Below, piece by piece: positions 9,594 through 19,100 of a stretch of 64,000 bases of DNA. Location: positions 310,001 to 374,000 of the forward strand of contig DKQS01000006.1 in assembly GCA_002471825.1 (NCBI GenBank), given 5' to 3'. The position numbers were made by a program, and so were the translations under genes. This DNA comes from Flavobacteriaceae bacterium UBA7302 (GTDB lineage: Bacteria; Bacteroidota; Bacteroidia; Flavobacteriales; Flavobacteriaceae). Numbering within the stretch: the first letter of the stretch is position 1; the number at the start of each line of letters is the position of its first letter. The notes beneath the pieces are model-generated. The model was not told the origin of the DNA. It worked only from the letters and a program-made list of their open reading frames with translations, and did no database searches.

Positions 9594-10829
9594 TTGGCAA
9601 CGATTAGACCATTTAAAGCCGTTCGACCAAGCAGAGACAAAGTAGCCTTGGTTTCTTCTAAATCTTTCGAAGCATATGCGAAAGAAGAATTAGAGGCGAA
9701 GCTCGACTTTAACCCTTTTACATTTCTGCATGTAATCAATCCTGGATATAAGTTTCAACAGGAAGTTTCGGGAGAACAGCGTTTTAAATTGGTTCACAAT
9801 CGGTATTTGGAATTCAAAGAGAATAAAATCTTTGTAGAGGACGAAAAGCCATCCTTTTATGTCTATGAATGTAGTACCGATAAAAATACCTATTGCGGAA
9901 TCATTGCGGGAGCTAGTGCTGCGGATTACGAAGCCAATATCATCAAGAAGCATGAAGGAACCATTGCAAAGCGAGTGGCTCTTTTTGAAAACTACCTGAA
10001 TATTGCAGGATTCAATGCAGAGCCGGTTTTAATCACCTATAAGGATGATGAGGAATTGCAGGGAATTATTGAAAACAAGAAGACTGAGCGGGCAGAATAT
10101 GAGTTTTCTACCACTGACAAGCTTTTGCACCGATTGTGGATTGTGGATGATGAAGCAACAATATCAAAAATTCAAGAAATATTTGCTTCAAAAGAAGCAC
10201 TTTATATTGCCGACGGTCATCATCGAACTGCTTCCTCTGCCCTACTTGCTAAGAATCTAAGCAGGAATAAATCAGATAATTCGCCAGAAGCGGCACACAA
10301 GTTTTTCATGAGTTATTTCATTCCGGAAAGCCATTTAAACATTGATGCTTTTAATCGATTTGTGACCGATTTAAACGGGTTGACTACTGAAGAGTTTTTG
10401 ATGCGATTGGATACTTGTTTCCGAATTGAGAAAAGAGGCCAACTGTTTTACAAGCCTTCTAAAAAACATCACTTTGGCATGTACCTAGATGGCGAATTTT
10501 ACTCACTTTACTTACGAAAAAAACAATACAAGTTTTCCGACCAATTGAGCAAATTGGATTCTGAAATATTATACCGTACGGTTTTGAATCCGATTCTAGG
10601 AATTGAGGATTTGACACATAATGACCGAATTGGTTATACACACAATACCTTAGACAATCTTTCCATCAAAACACTAGTTGATAAAGGCAGATATAAAATT
10701 GGATTTTCATTAGTTCCGGCAACCGTGAAACAACTAAAAGCCATTGCTGACGCCAATCTACAAATGCCACCAAAAACAACTTACATTCGACCAAAATTGA
10801 GAAGTGGACTAACGATGTATGAATTTTAA
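9594..10829 (+). CDS. DUF1015 family protein
   Basis: The 411-residue cytoplasmic protein begins ATIRPFKAVRPSRDK, the family's usual opening, at a TTG start codon 5 nt after the serA stop. The conserved DGHHRTASS motif is present in the middle, and FFMSYFIPESHLNIDAFNR follows it. The biochemical role of DUF1015 is not established. The family is repeatedly found beside serC/serA in unrelated bacteria, and here it follows them within a few nucleotides, so a link to serine metabolism is a reasonable inference. No signal peptide or membrane segment is seen. The product reaches the next gene, overlapping its alternative upstream ATG at 10819. Confidence 0.88.
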   Translation: MATIRPFKAVRPSRDKVALVSSKSFEAYAKEELEAKLDFNPFTFLHVINPGYKFQQEVSGEQRFKLVHNRYLEFKENKIFVEDEKPSFYVYECSTDKNTYCGIIAGASAADYEANIIKKHEGTIAKRVALFENYLNIAGFNAEPVLITYKDDEELQGIIENKKTERAEYEFSTTDKLLHRLWIVDDEATISKIQEIFASKEALYIADGHHRTASSALLAKNLSRNKSDNSPEAAHKFFMSYFIPESHLNIDAFNRFVTDLNGLTTEEFLMRLDTCFRIEKRGQLFYKPSKKHHFGMYLDGEFYSLYLRKKQYKFSDQLSKLDSEILYRTVLNPILGIEDLTHNDRIGYTHNTLDNLSIKTLVDKGRYKIGFSLVPATVKQLKAIADANLQMPPKTTYIRPKLRSGLTMYEF

Positions 10830-10839
10830 GTTGAAGAAA

Positions 10840-11496
10840 ATGATTCAAGATAATTTAAAAGAAATTTTATCTACCCTACCCGACCATGTAACCCTCGTTG
10901 CCGTATCCAAGACGAAACCTGTATCAGATTTACAAGAAGCTTATGATGCTGGGCAGCGTGTTTTTGGAGAAAACAAGGTGCAGGAAATGGTTGAAAAATA
11001 CGATCAACTACCCAAAGATATTGAGTGGCACATGATTGGTCATTTGCAACGAAATAAGGTGAAGTATATGGCTCATTTCGTGGATTTGGTGCATGGCGTT
11101 GACAGTTTTAAAACGCTTGCTGAACTGAATAAACAAGGAGCAAAACACAATCGAACCATTCGATGTTTGTTACAGGCCAAAATTGCCAAGGAAGATTCCA
11201 AATTCGGACTTCCTTTTGAAGAAATCACCACGCTACTAAATAGTGAAGAAGTGAAAAACTTTAAACATGTTTCTATTGTCGGTTTGATGGGAATGGCTAC
11301 ATTTACTGAGGATGAGGACCAAATTGCTAGTGAATTTCAATCCTTACAAGAAGTCTTTACATCATTACAATCCAGTCATGACCAATTACAAATTCTCTCC
11401 ATGGGAATGAGTGGTGATTATCAGATTGCTATCAATCATGGTAGTAATATGGTACGAATTGGAAGCTCCATTTTTGGAAGTAGAAACTATTTATAA
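10840..11496 (+). CDS. YggS/PLPBP family PLP-binding protein
   Basis: This is a pyridoxal-phosphate homeostasis protein of 218 residues. The start at 10840 (MIQDNLKEIL) follows an A/G-rich AAGAAA stretch and matches where homologues begin; an in-frame ATG at 10819 would overlap the DUF1015 gene. PLP-binding Lys24 lies in LVAVSKTKP. Other family marks are VFGENKVQE, WHMIGHLQRNKVKY, and the C-terminal MGMSGDYQIAINHGSNMVRIG phosphate-binding segment, here read in two parts. The protein is a single-domain TIM barrel that buffers free PLP. It is probably co-transcribed with serC, itself PLP-dependent. Confidence 0.95.
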   Translation: MIQDNLKEILSTLPDHVTLVAVSKTKPVSDLQEAYDAGQRVFGENKVQEMVEKYDQLPKDIEWHMIGHLQRNKVKYMAHFVDLVHGVDSFKTLAELNKQGAKHNRTIRCLLQAKIAKEDSKFGLPFEEITTLLNSEEVKNFKHVSIVGLMGMATFTEDEDQIASEFQSLQEVFTSLQSSHDQLQILSMGMSGDYQIAINHGSNMVRIGSSIFGSRNYL

Positions 11497-11511
11497 TCCA
11501 AAGCAACAACA

Positions 11512-12591
11512 TTGTACGCAGTACTAGATATTGAAACTACAGGCGGTAAATTCAATGAAGAAGGAATTACCGAAATAGCTATTTACAGATTTGATGGTCA
11601 AAATATTACCGACGAGTTTATTTCATTGGTAAATCCTGAAAGACCCATTCAAGAATACGTCGCTAAGCTTACCGGAATCAATAACAAAATGTTGCGCAAC
11701 GCTCCAAAGTTTCATGAAGTGGCCAAGCGCATTATTGAAATCACAGATGGTTGCGTTTTGGTAGCTCACAATGCTTCTTTTGATTACCGAATGCTACAAA
11801 TCGAATTTAAAAGACTTGGATTTGATTACAAAAAAGATAGTATTTGTACGGTAGATGTAAGTCAATTGTTATTGCCAGAAGAACCTACTTATAAATTAGG
11901 AAAACTGGCGAAGAATTTAGGAATTCCTTTAAGTAACCGACATAGAGCCAGCGGAGATGCTCTTGCCACGGTACAACTCTTTAAATTGCTATTGACCAAG
12001 GATCAAGATAAGAAGATTATTAAAAAATCGGTACAACATCATGACAACCGAGATACCAAAGAAAAACTGAAGGCATTCATAGACAAAACTCCAGCAGAGC
12101 AAGGTGTTTTTTATTTAATGGATACCAAGAAGGATGTTATTTATATGGGTCGCGGTAAAAACATGAAATCAGAATTGAACCGTCTGTTTTTAAAAACCAC
12201 CAAAAGAGCAAGTAAAATTCAAAAAAACGCCAGTAGCATTAGGTTTGAAAAAACCGGTAATGAGTTATTTACCCGATTGAAATACTTTCTTGAATTGGAA
12301 AATTTAGCACCCAAATACAACTTTAAGAAAGTTTTCAAACCCAACGGCACTCACTTTAATAACGACAGCTTTTTACTAATTGAACAAGGAAGAGAGGTAG
12401 AAGAACATGCAATCATTCTCGTTCAAAATCAAAAATTGACCAAGTTTGGATATACCAATCTTGCCTATCAAGAAAACTCCTTACCAATACTGGAAAATGT
12501 TCTAGCGGAGGTTACCAATACAAACCTTGCCAATTCTATTTTAAAAAACTATTTACAACAAAAAACACCTTTAAAATTAGTACGACTATGA
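11512..12591 (+). CDS. DnaQ-like 3'-5' exonuclease fused to a GIY-YIG domain
   Basis: The 359-residue protein starts at TTG 11512 (YAVLDIETTGG follows at once, so no earlier start fits). Residues 1-165 form a DEDD exonuclease: ExoI DIETTG, ExoII LVAHNASFDYRML and ExoIII HRASGDALATVQ. Residues about 190-275 form a UvrC-type GIY-YIG domain (GVFYLMD, VIYMGRGKN). The position normally held by the catalytic Arg (LKKRV in UvrC-type domains) reads MKSEL, so the second nuclease may be inactive. Fusions of this kind are known in Bacteroidota and Firmicutes and probably act in DNA repair. The gene overlaps the next by 4 nt (ATGA). Confidence 0.88.
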   Translation: MYAVLDIETTGGKFNEEGITEIAIYRFDGQNITDEFISLVNPERPIQEYVAKLTGINNKMLRNAPKFHEVAKRIIEITDGCVLVAHNASFDYRMLQIEFKRLGFDYKKDSICTVDVSQLLLPEEPTYKLGKLAKNLGIPLSNRHRASGDALATVQLFKLLLTKDQDKKIIKKSVQHHDNRDTKEKLKAFIDKTPAEQGVFYLMDTKKDVIYMGRGKNMKSELNRLFLKTTKRASKIQKNASSIRFEKTGNELFTRLKYFLELENLAPKYNFKKVFKPNGTHFNNDSFLLIEQGREVEEHAIILVQNQKLTKFGYTNLAYQENSLPILENVLAEVTNTNLANSILKNYLQQKTPLKLVRL

Positions 12592-14540
12592 TCAGGAATT
12601 ATGTGACCCTATTTCTCATTTTATTCATTTTAACTCCATCATTCGCTCAAAGAAATAAATCTACCACAATGGGTAAAACGACTCTAGAAGAGTTACAGAT
12701 GAGATTTTACGAAAAAGATTCTACGGCCAATGCAGTCTATTTGTACGAACATGCCAATGTCTATTTGGATAGTGACAACAAATACAAAACGAGAACCGAT
12801 TATTATTTCAGGATAAAAATTTTCAAAAAAGAAGCTTACGAATATGCAAATCAAGTGATTACCATTGCTAAAAAAGAAAAAGTAACCGACATAGAAGGGA
12901 TCACCTACAACATCGTAAATGGGGGAATGCAAAAAACAAGTTTATCAAAAAAGAATGTTTTTTCAACGGATCTCCCTAATAATCGAGTTCAGGTAAAATT
13001 CACACTTCCAAATTTAAAGGAAGGATGTGTAATCGAATTCAAATACAGCGTTATTAGTCCTTATTTAGGCCTAGATGACTGGGTTTTTCAGGATAAAATT
13101 CCCAAAATAGAAAGTGAGTACGACGCCGCCATCCTTGGTAATTATAAATACAACATAAGAACTGTTGGTTACCATCCATTATCAAAAAATGAAGGTTACG
13201 TTAAAAGAAAATGTATTTATATCGAAGGATTAGGAGATGGCGATTGTGCGATTTATTCATTCGCAATGAAGAATATACCTTCCTTTAAGGAAGAAGACTA
13301 TATGCTTAGCAAGAAAAACTATATGTCTCGTTTGACCTTTGATTTGATATCCTATACAAGTCCGAGAGGCCCGGTTACGAAGTATACAGATACATGGAAA
13401 AATGTGGATAAAAAATTAAAGAGTCTATATTTTAACAATCAAACAAGCAAAACCTCTTTTTTCAAAAAGAACCTGCCCCAAGCACTCCTAACCGAAGAAA
13501 ATGAAATGGAGAAAGCCATGGGTATTTATAAGTATATTCAGAATCGATATACATGGAATGGTAAATATTGGAATATCAATGAAAAAGTAAAAAAGGCTTT
13601 TGAAAGTAAATCAGGAAGTGCAGGTGAAATAAATTTATCATTATATAATAGTCTTAAGGCAGCAAATTTAAAGGCCGACCTAGTTATCTTGGCAACACGT
13701 AATTTTGGCCTTCCCACCAAGTTATTTCCGGTAATCCGAGATTTCAATTACGTTATTGTGAAAGTTACTATCGGAGAAAAATATTATTATCTTGACGCTA
13801 CAGATAATTTACTTCCCTTTGGAATGGTGCCTTTCCGATGTTTAAATGGCGATGTAAGGGTAATCAGCTTTAAGAAAGAAAGTAATTGGCAACCCATAAC
13901 ATCACAACACAGAAGTTTGTTAAGTGTGAGAACCAAACTTGTCCTAAATTCCGATGGTGTTTTTACTGGAAAAATCGATGTGATAAAGCAGGGTTATGTA
14001 GCACTTAATTCAAGAAAAGAAATTTTAGGTTCGACTGAAGAAGAATATCTGGCCGCCTTTGAAAATCAAGATGCTGATCTAGAAGTTGAATCCTATAAAA
14101 ACGAGAATCTTAATGATGTTGATCTGCCATTAAAGGAAAGTTATTCTATTGTTCTTGATTCAGAGGAAGCCATTTTCAATAAAGCAAGAATCAATCCATT
14201 TTTTGTTGGTAGAACAAGTACAAATCCCTTCAAACTAGAAAAGAGGAACTACCCCGTAGATTTTGGTTATCCTAAAACCTTTAACTATGTCACTTCTTTG
14301 GAAATCCCTAAGGGTTTTAAGGTTATGAGCCTTCCAAAAAACACTGCCATAGCTTTGCCAAATGGCGGTGGAATTTTCTCCATGAAAGTCGTTCAAAAGG
14401 AAAATATCATAAACCTGTATACGCGTTTTAACATCCGTAAAAGAACTTTTTCAAGTAAGGAATACTTTGCTCTAAAGGAGTTTTACAATCAAATTATAAA
14501 GGCTGAAAGTTCTTATATAGTGATTGAAAAGGCTTACTAA
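12588..14540 (+). CDS. DUF3857 protein with degenerate transglutaminase core
   Basis: The protein is secreted, 650 residues long, with a signal peptide of about 20 residues. The N-terminal half carries the DUF3857 beta-sandwich (YLYEHANVYLD, FTLPNLKEGCVIEFKY). A transglutaminase-like core follows at about 300-420. Where active members read G-x-C-x-D/E, this protein reads GSAGE with Ala345, and the usual His position is Tyr388 in DFNYVIVKV; the Asp in YLDATD remains. The enzyme is therefore likely inactive and may bind rather than cleave. A C-terminal beta domain resembles DUF3858. It closes the run that began at 6479 and is followed by a terminator at 14570-14596. Confidence 0.82.
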   Translation: MIRNYVTLFLILFILTPSFAQRNKSTTMGKTTLEELQMRFYEKDSTANAVYLYEHANVYLDSDNKYKTRTDYYFRIKIFKKEAYEYANQVITIAKKEKVTDIEGITYNIVNGGMQKTSLSKKNVFSTDLPNNRVQVKFTLPNLKEGCVIEFKYSVISPYLGLDDWVFQDKIPKIESEYDAAILGNYKYNIRTVGYHPLSKNEGYVKRKCIYIEGLGDGDCAIYSFAMKNIPSFKEEDYMLSKKNYMSRLTFDLISYTSPRGPVTKYTDTWKNVDKKLKSLYFNNQTSKTSFFKKNLPQALLTEENEMEKAMGIYKYIQNRYTWNGKYWNINEKVKKAFESKSGSAGEINLSLYNSLKAANLKADLVILATRNFGLPTKLFPVIRDFNYVIVKVTIGEKYYYLDATDNLLPFGMVPFRCLNGDVRVISFKKESNWQPITSQHRSLLSVRTKLVLNSDGVFTGKIDVIKQGYVALNSRKEILGSTEEEYLAAFENQDADLEVESYKNENLNDVDLPLKESYSIVLDSEEAIFNKARINPFFVGRTSTNPFKLEKRNYPVDFGYPKTFNYVTSLEIPKGFKVMSLPKNTAIALPNGGGIFSMKVVQKENIINLYTRFNIRKRTFSSKEYFALKEFYNQIIKAESSYIVIEKAY

Positions 14541-14569
14541 AAGACTGGCATAGAATGTGTAGGTATATG

Positions 14570-14596
14570 AAATAAGGCAAATGCCTTATTTTTTTT
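14570..14596 (+). terminator. Rho-independent terminator after the ser/DUF3857 run
   Basis: A 9-bp perfect stem AAATAAGGC/GCCTTATTT with loop AAAT is followed by a continuing T tract. It separates the 6479-14540 operon from the C1-C14 protease unit. Confidence 0.85.
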
Positions 14597-14644
14597 CTAT
14601 ATATTTATAAGGACTTTTACGTCATCATCAAAAAACAGTCAACA

Positions 14645-16096
14645 ATGAAAAAAATCCTACTACTAGCAGCACTATTTCTATGTTCATTAATGACCTATTC
14701 TCAGGAAGAATTTGGTTTTGGCCTAGAGTTCGATGAGAACTTGTATGAAGAAGTTCCACAGTCGGTTCCTTTGGTTACAAGAAGTTTTACGCGTCTTCCG
14801 AGATCATATAGCTTAAAAGCTTATGCACCAACCCCAAGAAGTCAAGGTTCACAGGGATCATGTGTCGGTTGGGCTACCGCTTTTGGTGCAAGAACCATAT
14901 CAAACGCTATTAAAAACGGTTGGAAAAACAATCTTTATAAAATCAACCAGAATGTTTTTTCTCCGGCCTATGTGTACAACAAGATTCGAGTGAATGACAA
15001 ATGCCAAGGAGCTTATATTGAAAATGCCATGAAGGTTTTAAATAGTTCTGGTTCAGCAAAAATGATGGACTTTCCATACGATGTGAAGAATTGTACAAGA
15101 ACCGCATCATCCTATGTGAATTCAAAAGCTAGCAACCACAAGATCGTTTCTTTTGAAAAACTTGCACGTTGGAACAATCCAGTAAACTTGGTAGGGAAAG
15201 TGAAGAAAGCTATTTCTGAGAAAAATCCAGTAGTGATTGGACTGTTCAAATTTTCAAGCTTAAAAACAGATTACAACAATGTATGGATTCCTAGTAACGG
15301 ATCTTACGGTCATGCTATGGTAGTTGTTGGATATGATGATAACAAAGCAGGCGGAGCATTTGAAATCATGAATTCTTGGGGAACACGTTTTGGAAGAAAC
15401 GGATTCTTCTGGATCAAATATTCTGATTTCGCAAGGCAGGTAAAAACAGCCTACGTGCTCATTGATCAAAGAGATAACAAAGACAACACGAACAATAACA
15501 ACAACATTAACAACAATGTAGTTGCTTACAACAAGTTGGGTGGTGAATTGCAACTTCGTTTAAGTTCTGGTGACAACATGCCTATCAAATTGGCAGACGG
15601 CGCTACTCGGAATTTCAATATTGTAAGGGCTACAAAAACTACTTATAAGGTTGATAAAACCTATACCTCAGGAACGCAATTCCGAATCTACTTGAAGAGC
15701 AATCAACGAGGCTATGTATACTTAATTGGCTATGGATCAGCGGATAAATCAGTAAACAAGCTCTATCCTTTTTCAAATTTTAGTGATTACTTCAATTATG
15801 TCAACAGTGAAATCGCGATTCCGAATGAAGATTATTTCATAGAGTTTGACAACAATCCAGGACGAGACATCCTCTGTGTATTGTACAGCAAACAAAAGTT
15901 AAACATTAATGACATTGTGAACAAAGTAAGAAACGGTTCTGGCGATTTTGTTTCAAAAATGAAACGTGTCCTTTCTTATAACATGTTCAAAGGATCTGAA
16001 GTTAAATTCCAGAAAGATAAGATCGCTTTTAATGCATCTACCAAAAATTCTAGCGCTAAAGTCGTACCTATTTTTATTGAGATGAATCACCAATAA
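14645..16096 (+). CDS. Secreted papain-like (C1) cysteine protease with DUF4384 domain
   Basis: The protein has 483 residues. Residues 1-19 form a signal peptide (ends SMTYSQ). A short acidic propeptide-like stretch leads to the protease domain (about 50-275). Gln67 (oxyanion hole) and Cys73 lie in SQGSQGSCVGWA, His223 in GHAMVVVGYDD, and Asn243 in IMNSWGTRFGRNGFFW, so the papain triad is complete. An Asn-rich linker (NNNNNINNN, about 281-290) joins a C-terminal DUF4384 domain (about 295-420, with GYVYLIGYGSADKSVNKLYPF). DUF4384 is usually found behind caspase-like domains; here the caspase-like protein is the next gene, 8 nt away. The pair lies between two terminators, so co-expression is very likely. 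The substrate is unknown. Confidence 0.9.
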   Translation: MKKILLLAALFLCSLMTYSQEEFGFGLEFDENLYEEVPQSVPLVTRSFTRLPRSYSLKAYAPTPRSQGSQGSCVGWATAFGARTISNAIKNGWKNNLYKINQNVFSPAYVYNKIRVNDKCQGAYIENAMKVLNSSGSAKMMDFPYDVKNCTRTASSYVNSKASNHKIVSFEKLARWNNPVNLVGKVKKAISEKNPVVIGLFKFSSLKTDYNNVWIPSNGSYGHAMVVVGYDDNKAGGAFEIMNSWGTRFGRNGFFWIKYSDFARQVKTAYVLIDQRDNKDNTNNNNNINNNVVAYNKLGGELQLRLSSGDNMPIKLADGATRNFNIVRATKTTYKVDKTYTSGTQFRIYLKSNQRGYVYLIGYGSADKSVNKLYPFSNFSDYFNYVNSEIAIPNEDYFIEFDNNPGRDILCVLYSKQKLNINDIVNKVRNGSGDFVSKMKRVLSYNMFKGSEVKFQKDKIAFNASTKNSSAKVVPIFIEMNHQ

Positions 16097-16104
16097 GATT
16101 TACT

Positions 16105-19100
16105 ATGAAAACTAAAATTATTCTTTTCCTCTCCCTCCTCTATTCCTTTGCTGCGTATACTCAGAGTCCGCCGTCGGGCTACAAATATGTATACCAAGAA
16201 GAATTCAATTCCAAAGGCTCCTGGCCAACCGGAAGTAATAGCACACGTACCCTAGAGGTGAAAAGTGGCAAGTATTATTTCCATCATAAAAAGAAAGAGG
16301 GGAACTGGAGAGTATCCACTAGAACGATTAATCTTGATCTTTCTAAAGACTTTGAATTGACCACTTCCATTCAAAAAATATCTGGTGAACAAGATTATGG
16401 TACTTGTTTTTTATATGATTTCAAGGATGATACCAACTATAGAGAATTTGCTTTTACCTCTACAGGATACTATCGAGTAGCACAATCAAAGAGTGGTACT
16501 TACAAGAATATTAAGGCTTGGACAAAGAGTTCAAGTGTAAAAAAGGGGAATTATGCTGTGAACAATTTAAAGGTTCGTAAAACGGGTAGTAAGGTCTATT
16601 TCTACATGAATGGCACCTTCCTTTACAGCATGAATTACGAACGCTTTATGGGTGAAAAAATGGCAATTCGTTTGTATCGCAACCAAAAAGTAGCCATAAG
16701 TTATATCAGAGCTTCTCAAAAATCTTCAAGTACCTACAATAACAACACCAATAAAATATCCCATGTTTCCAAGGAAACCATCATGTTTGACGGCTACACC
16801 GATAATAAAAACAATTGGTCTACTGTTCAAAATGAAAATGTGGAGTTTGACATTCGAAATGGAAACTACTATTTCAATCACTTAAGAGAACGAGGCGGAT
16901 GGTCGTCTACCATTACGAAGTATATCAATACCTCTAGAAATTTTAAGATCCAAGCGGATATTAAAAAAGAAAGTGGAATTCTTAACAATGGTTACGGAAT
17001 CATCTTCGGAAGAAAAGATTCCAACAACCAGAACATGTTCTATGTAAGTGGTAAAGGATCCTACTCGATCAAAAACTATCGAAATGGTAATGAAAAATTT
17101 CTTAGAAATTGGACAAAATCCAATGCCATTCGCAAAGGAAATGGCGCACATAATGTTCTAAAAGTGGTAAAAGTAGGCTCCAAATTGGAATACTACATCA
17201 ATAACACCAAAGTGTATACAGATTACAGTCCAAGTTTCCCTGGAAATCGTGTTGGATATATCGTATACAACCGTCAGGAAATTTCGGTTGCCTACATCAG
17301 TGTTGGATATCTCGACAAAAAGAATACGACAAACAACAATAACTACAATAATAACAACAGCAACGTTAGTCAAACTATTATTAATGAAGACTTTACTTCT
17401 AATAAAAATGGTTGGGCCACAGGTAGTAACGATGAAAGAAGTCTAGACGTTCGGAACGGAAAGTATTATTTTGAATATACTGGAAATAAGGGATATACCA
17501 CCACCAAATCTTATTACATCAATAAGAAACGTGATTTTAAAATTGAATCGAAAATTCAAAAAATCAACGGTACTCAGAAAAATGGATACGGAATCATATT
17601 TGGAAGAAAGGATAAAGAAAATCAACTTCAATTTATCATTACATCCGGAGGTAAGTTTGCTATTGACAAGTACGATAACAACAATTTTAGTAGTATCATC
17701 GACTGGACTTATTCCTCTGCCATCAAGCAAGGAAATTATAGTTACAATACACTAAAGATTGAAAAGAAAGGGACCTCTTATGGTTTCTATATCAATGGTA
17801 CTAAAGTATATACCGCATATAATTTGAATTTATATGGTAACCGCTATGGATTCTCCATTTTCGACCCTCAAAAAATTGCGATCGACTCGTTTTCCATTGC
17901 ATACATCGATGATAAATCGAAAGATTACGATGTTGACAACATTAGCAATTACACCTACAGTAATTCAGGATATCATTTTAGTGACCAATACACCAGCAAT
18001 TACAATTCTTGGGCCACCATTGATAACTCCGATTCAAAACTATCGGTATCCAATGGTAAATATTACATCCACAACAAGATCACAAAAGGAAGATCAACCG
18101 ACCTTCCAAAATACATTGATACCAGTAAGGATTTCGAAATTGAGACCAAGTTGGATAAGATATCGGGAGTTACCAATTATGCATACGGACTCGTATTCGG
18201 AAAAGGTTCTTCTGGAGAGTTCCGATTCTACATTTCTTCTGGAGGATGGTATAAGGTATTGAGACACATCAATGGAAAAGAACAAATCATCCAAAAATGG
18301 GCGAAATCTACCAACATTAAGCAAGGAAACGGAAAATCCAATACCTTAAAGGTTAAAAAGGACAAAGGGTACTACAAATTCTATATCAATAATAAGTTCT
18401 TGTTTGAAACAGAGTTTGAGAATTTCTATGGAGATCGTATCGGATATTATGTGTCTAACAAACAGAAAGTTGGTGTTGATTATTTAAGAGTGAAATACAA
18501 CTCAACAAACAATAACAACAATACCTACACCAATAGAACACTCAGTTTGCCTTTGGTGGATGATTTCTATAGCAACAAAAACGGATGGTATACCGGAAAT
18601 TTCGAAAATTACAGCACTACCGTTAGCAACGGTAGAATGACCATAGATCGAAAGAAAAAAGGTGGAATTTTCGTAAGTAGAGATGTTGATATCGATACTT
18701 CCAAAGATTTCGTTATTGAGACATCTATTACGACTCCTAAGGCAGGCGCAAGCGGATTGTATGGTATTACTTTCGGAAGAAAGAATTCCAGTAACGAATA
18801 CAGTTTCTTATTGAGTACCAATGGTAGCTACTTGTATCGAAAATTTGACAATGACAAGTACACCAAGATCATTCCGTTTACTAGCAATAGTGCCATTAGA
18901 ACCTCAACTGGCTCTACCAATAAGATTAAGATCTCTAAGCACGGAAACTTATTGCGATTCTACATCAATGGTCAGTACATGAATGAAGCCAATTTTGAGC
19001 CTTTCTTTGGTAAAAAATTCGGGTATACGGTGTATTATGAACAGAAAATTGTAGTAGATCGATTGAGTATTAAATACGAATCGAACACGAGCTACAACGA

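Noticed and set aside
17834..18262. A 142-codon frame within the caspase-like gene
   Set aside because: It is a shadow frame produced by the biased codons of the Asn/Thr/Ile-rich repeat region.
16192..19083. Repeat array that could be mistaken for CRISPR or a tandem DNA repeat
   Set aside because: Units are about 600 nt, in frame and divergent at DNA level. They are protein domain repeats.
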